From contig JAENJC010000130.1 in the NCBI GenBank assembly GCA_016844545.1, forward strand, positions 1-6,769: DNA of 6,769 nucleotides. The letters run 5' to 3'. The translations under genes were made by a program, and so were the position numbers. This stretch comes from Deltaproteobacteria bacterium. GTDB lineage: Bacteria > Desulfobacterota > JAENJC01. Shown here piece after piece: positions 4,994 through 6,769 of the stretch. How positions within the stretch are numbered: position 1 is the stretch's first letter; every line of letters begins with the position of its first letter. The notes beneath the pieces were generated by a model. That model was not told the DNA's origin and did no database searches. It saw nothing but the letters and a program-made list of their open reading frames with translations.

Positions 4994-6769
4994 TCACTGT
5001 AAGACTATCCTTTTATGAGTTCTGCCCTTAAGATAAACCATCAATATCGATAGCGCCGCAGGAGTCACTCCTGAAATCCTTGACGCCTGACCAATAGAAA
5101 GAGGTCTTATCTTATAGAGCTTGTCCCGCACCTCTCTTGATATACTGGGGACCTCAGAATAATCCACGTCATCCGGTATCCTCATCTTTTCCATCTTCCT
5201 GAACCTCTCAACCTGCACCATCTGCCGGTTTATGTAGCCCTGATATTTTATTTGTATCTCCACCTGCTCTGCGACCGCGCTTTTTACATAGTGAGGAGCC
5301 ATTTTCAGTAAATTCCTATATGTAATTTCAGGTCTCTTTAAAAGATCTTCCATAGTTATGGGCTCCACAAGGTGCACAGACCCCAATGACCCTAATTTAC
5401 TGTTCACCTCAGCCGTGGGGTATACCCTGACCACTTTCAGGCGCTTCATCTCGGCCTCTATCTCTTCCTTTTTCTCTGTAAAAGCCCTGAAATCATCCTC
5501 AGAGATAAGACCTACGCTATAACCCTTCTCTCTCAGCCTCATATCTGCATTATCCTCTCTGAGGTGCAGCCGGTATTCGGCCCTTGATGTGAACATCCTG
5601 TATGGCTCATTTGTCCCCTTTGTAACAAGGTCATCAATCATCACCCCTATGTATCCTTCGGAACGGTCAATTATCAATGGCTCCTCACCTTTGACTAAGA
5701 GAGCAGCGTTTATCCCTGCCATGAGTCCCTGGGCCGCCGCCTCCTCGTAGCCGTTTACCAGTTTTGTCTCAAGGGAGGGCTTAAGCTGCGTAGGTGGGGC
5801 AAAGTCATACTCTATGGCATAGCCGGGCCTCATTATCTCTGCCTTTTCAAGGCCTATGATAGACCTTACCATCTTTAACTGAATATCGTATGGGAGGGAT
5901 GTGGAAAGACCGTTGGGGTAAATCTCCTGGGTTGCATACCCCTCAGGCTCCAGAAATATCTGATGCCTTATCTTGTCTGGAAACCTCACTATCTTGTCCT
6001 CAATGGAGGGACAATAACGGGGGCCGACCCCCTGAATAACACCTGAGTAAAGGGGTGAACGATCCAGTCCGTTTCTGATGATGTTGTGAGTCTCCTCGCT
6101 GGTATACGTCATGTAGCATGGGACCTGCCTCTGGGTTATCTCCTTTGTTGAAAATGAGAAAGGAGCAGGGGGATCATCCCCATGCTGGGGTATAAGGGTT
6201 GAGAAATCTATGGTCTTTGCGTCAAGGCGAGGACATGTCCCTGTCTTGAGCCTTCCTATCTCAAACCCTAAGTTCCTAAGGCTATCAGACAGCTTCTCTG
6301 AAGGGAGGTCTCCTGAGCGGCCACCAGCGTAATTCACAAGCCCAACATGTATCAGCCCCTTCATGAAGGTCCCGGAGGTTATTACAACGCTCTTTCCGAG
6401 ATATTCAACCCCTATATTGCTCCTTACTCCAACAACCTGTCCGCCCTCCACAAGGATCTCATCCACAATCCCCTGCTTCACGTCTAAGTTCTGCTGGGAC
6501 TCCATGACGGATTTCATCCTGTTTTTATAAAGGGTCCTGTCGGCCTGGGCACGGCTCCCGCGAACAGCCGGGCCTTTGCTGGCGTTGAGCACCCGGAATT
6601 GGATACCAGTTGCATCTGTATTCTTTGCCATCTCCCCACCAATGGCATCAATCTCCTTTACCAGATGTCCCTTTGCAAGCCCGCCAATGGCCGGGTTGCA
6701 GGACATGAGCCCAATGGTGTCGAGATTTATGGTGAGGCACAGGGTAGAAAGCCCAATCCTTGCGGCTGC
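4994..6769 (-). CDS. mnmG: tRNA uridine-5-carboxymethylaminomethyl modification enzyme MnmG (GidA), N-terminus outside the window
   Basis: FAD-dependent partner of MnmE that installs the (carboxymethyl)aminomethyl group on wobble uridine 34 of several tRNAs. The frame is open to the right edge, and the first visible codon matches about residue 24 of the E. coli protein, so the GxGxxG FAD motif lies outside. Visible landmarks: MSCNPAIGGLAKGH (visible C24, equivalent to E. coli C47), NASKGPAVRGSRAQADR, GPRYCPSIEDK (visible C253, equivalent to C277), EIYPNGLSTSLP, EPYRMFTSRAEYRL and the C-terminal SIGQASRISGVTPAA helix bundle. The ATG at 6706 is internal. One oddity: around visible residue 339 the sequence reads TKLV-N-GYEEAAAQG, whereas the family has TKLVxGLFFAGQINGT(S/T)GYEEAAAQG. 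About 12 residues are therefore missing in frame. The gene is not followed by rsmG here. Identity is certain; activity is uncertain. Confidence 0.97.
   Translation of the reverse strand, partial: AAARIGLSTLCLTINLDTIGLMSCNPAIGGLAKGHLVKEIDAIGGEMAKNTDATGIQFRVLNASKGPAVRGSRAQADRTLYKNRMKSVMESQQNLDVKQGIVDEILVEGGQVVGVRSNIGVEYLGKSVVITSGTFMKGLIHVGLVNYAGGRSGDLPSEKLSDSLRNLGFEIGRLKTGTCPRLDAKTIDFSTLIPQHGDDPPAPFSFSTKEITQRQVPCYMTYTSEETHNIIRNGLDRSPLYSGVIQGVGPRYCPSIEDKIVRFPDKIRHQIFLEPEGYATQEIYPNGLSTSLPYDIQLKMVRSIIGLEKAEIMRPGYAIEYDFAPPTQLKPSLETKLVNGYEEAAAQGLMAGINAALLVKGEEPLIIDRSEGYIGVMIDDLVTKGTNEPYRMFTSRAEYRLHLREDNADMRLREKGYSVGLISEDDFRAFTEKKEEIEAEMKRLKVVRVYPTAEVNSKLGSLGSVHLVEPITMEDLLKRPEITYRNLLKMAPHYVKSAVAEQVEIQIKYQGYINRQMVQVERFRKMEKMRIPDDVDYSEVPSISREVRDKLYKIRPLSIGQASRISGVTPAALSILMVYLKGRTHKRIVLQ

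Noticed and set aside
4970..4996. TGA ending mnmG considered as a selenocysteine codon
   Set aside because: Readthrough gives only seven residues (MRQVSFH) before another TGA. The protein already ends at the usual family length, with no SECIS-like hairpin evident.

Overview
The window (about 47% G+C by eye, with frequent AGG/AGA arginine and ATA isoleucine codons) looks like a chromosomal piece of a Gram-negative, selenocysteine-using bacterium. A TonB-type protein implies an outer membrane, TatA implies twin-arginine export, and a tRNA-Sec with anticodon UCA implies that UGA is decoded as selenocysteine. The MJ0042 zinc-ribbon/DUF3426 protein and the MnmG sequence flavour fit Nitrospirota or the former Deltaproteobacteria, but this placement is a low-confidence guess. 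No mobile element, phage gene or CRISPR array was seen.

Layout. Positions 1-1695 (+ strand) hold the two ATPase genes of an oligopeptide/dipeptide ABC importer: oppD/dppD, cut by the left edge, then oppF/dppF. Both have an intact nucleotide-binding domain followed by a frame change inside the C-terminal oligopeptide (HPY) region. In both, the expected cysteine-containing tail is still present in another frame, and residues are missing at the junction. A degenerate inverted repeat lies between the two genes. Convergent to them, sharing overlapping stop codons, is a TonB-like gene (2492-1692, minus strand) with a near-consensus promoter very close to its start codon. Divergent from it are tRNA-Sec (2595-2692) and, 16 bases later, tatA (2709-2909), ending in a GNRA-loop hairpin. 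Positions 4864-2915 (minus strand) are a two-gene unit: a membrane-anchored zinc-ribbon/DUF3426 protein and an unrecognised helical-repeat protein. An extended -10 promoter overlapped by a perfect inverted repeat lies upstream. Positions 6769-4994 (minus strand) are mnmG (gidA), cut at its N-terminus by the right edge.

How they fit together. The ABC ATPases would energise peptide import across the inner membrane and TonB would energise outer-membrane receptors. tRNA-Sec and TatA may serve a shared need, because several respiratory selenoproteins are exported by Tat. MnmG modifies the wobble uridine of several tRNAs.

The most unusual signal is three separate losses of conserved protein sequence in one short window: two frame-shifting losses in oppD and oppF, and an in-frame loss of about 12 residues from the near-invariant MnmG segment before GYEEAAAQG. 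Together they suggest either local gene decay or consensus/assembly error. I see no convincing new multi-gene system.
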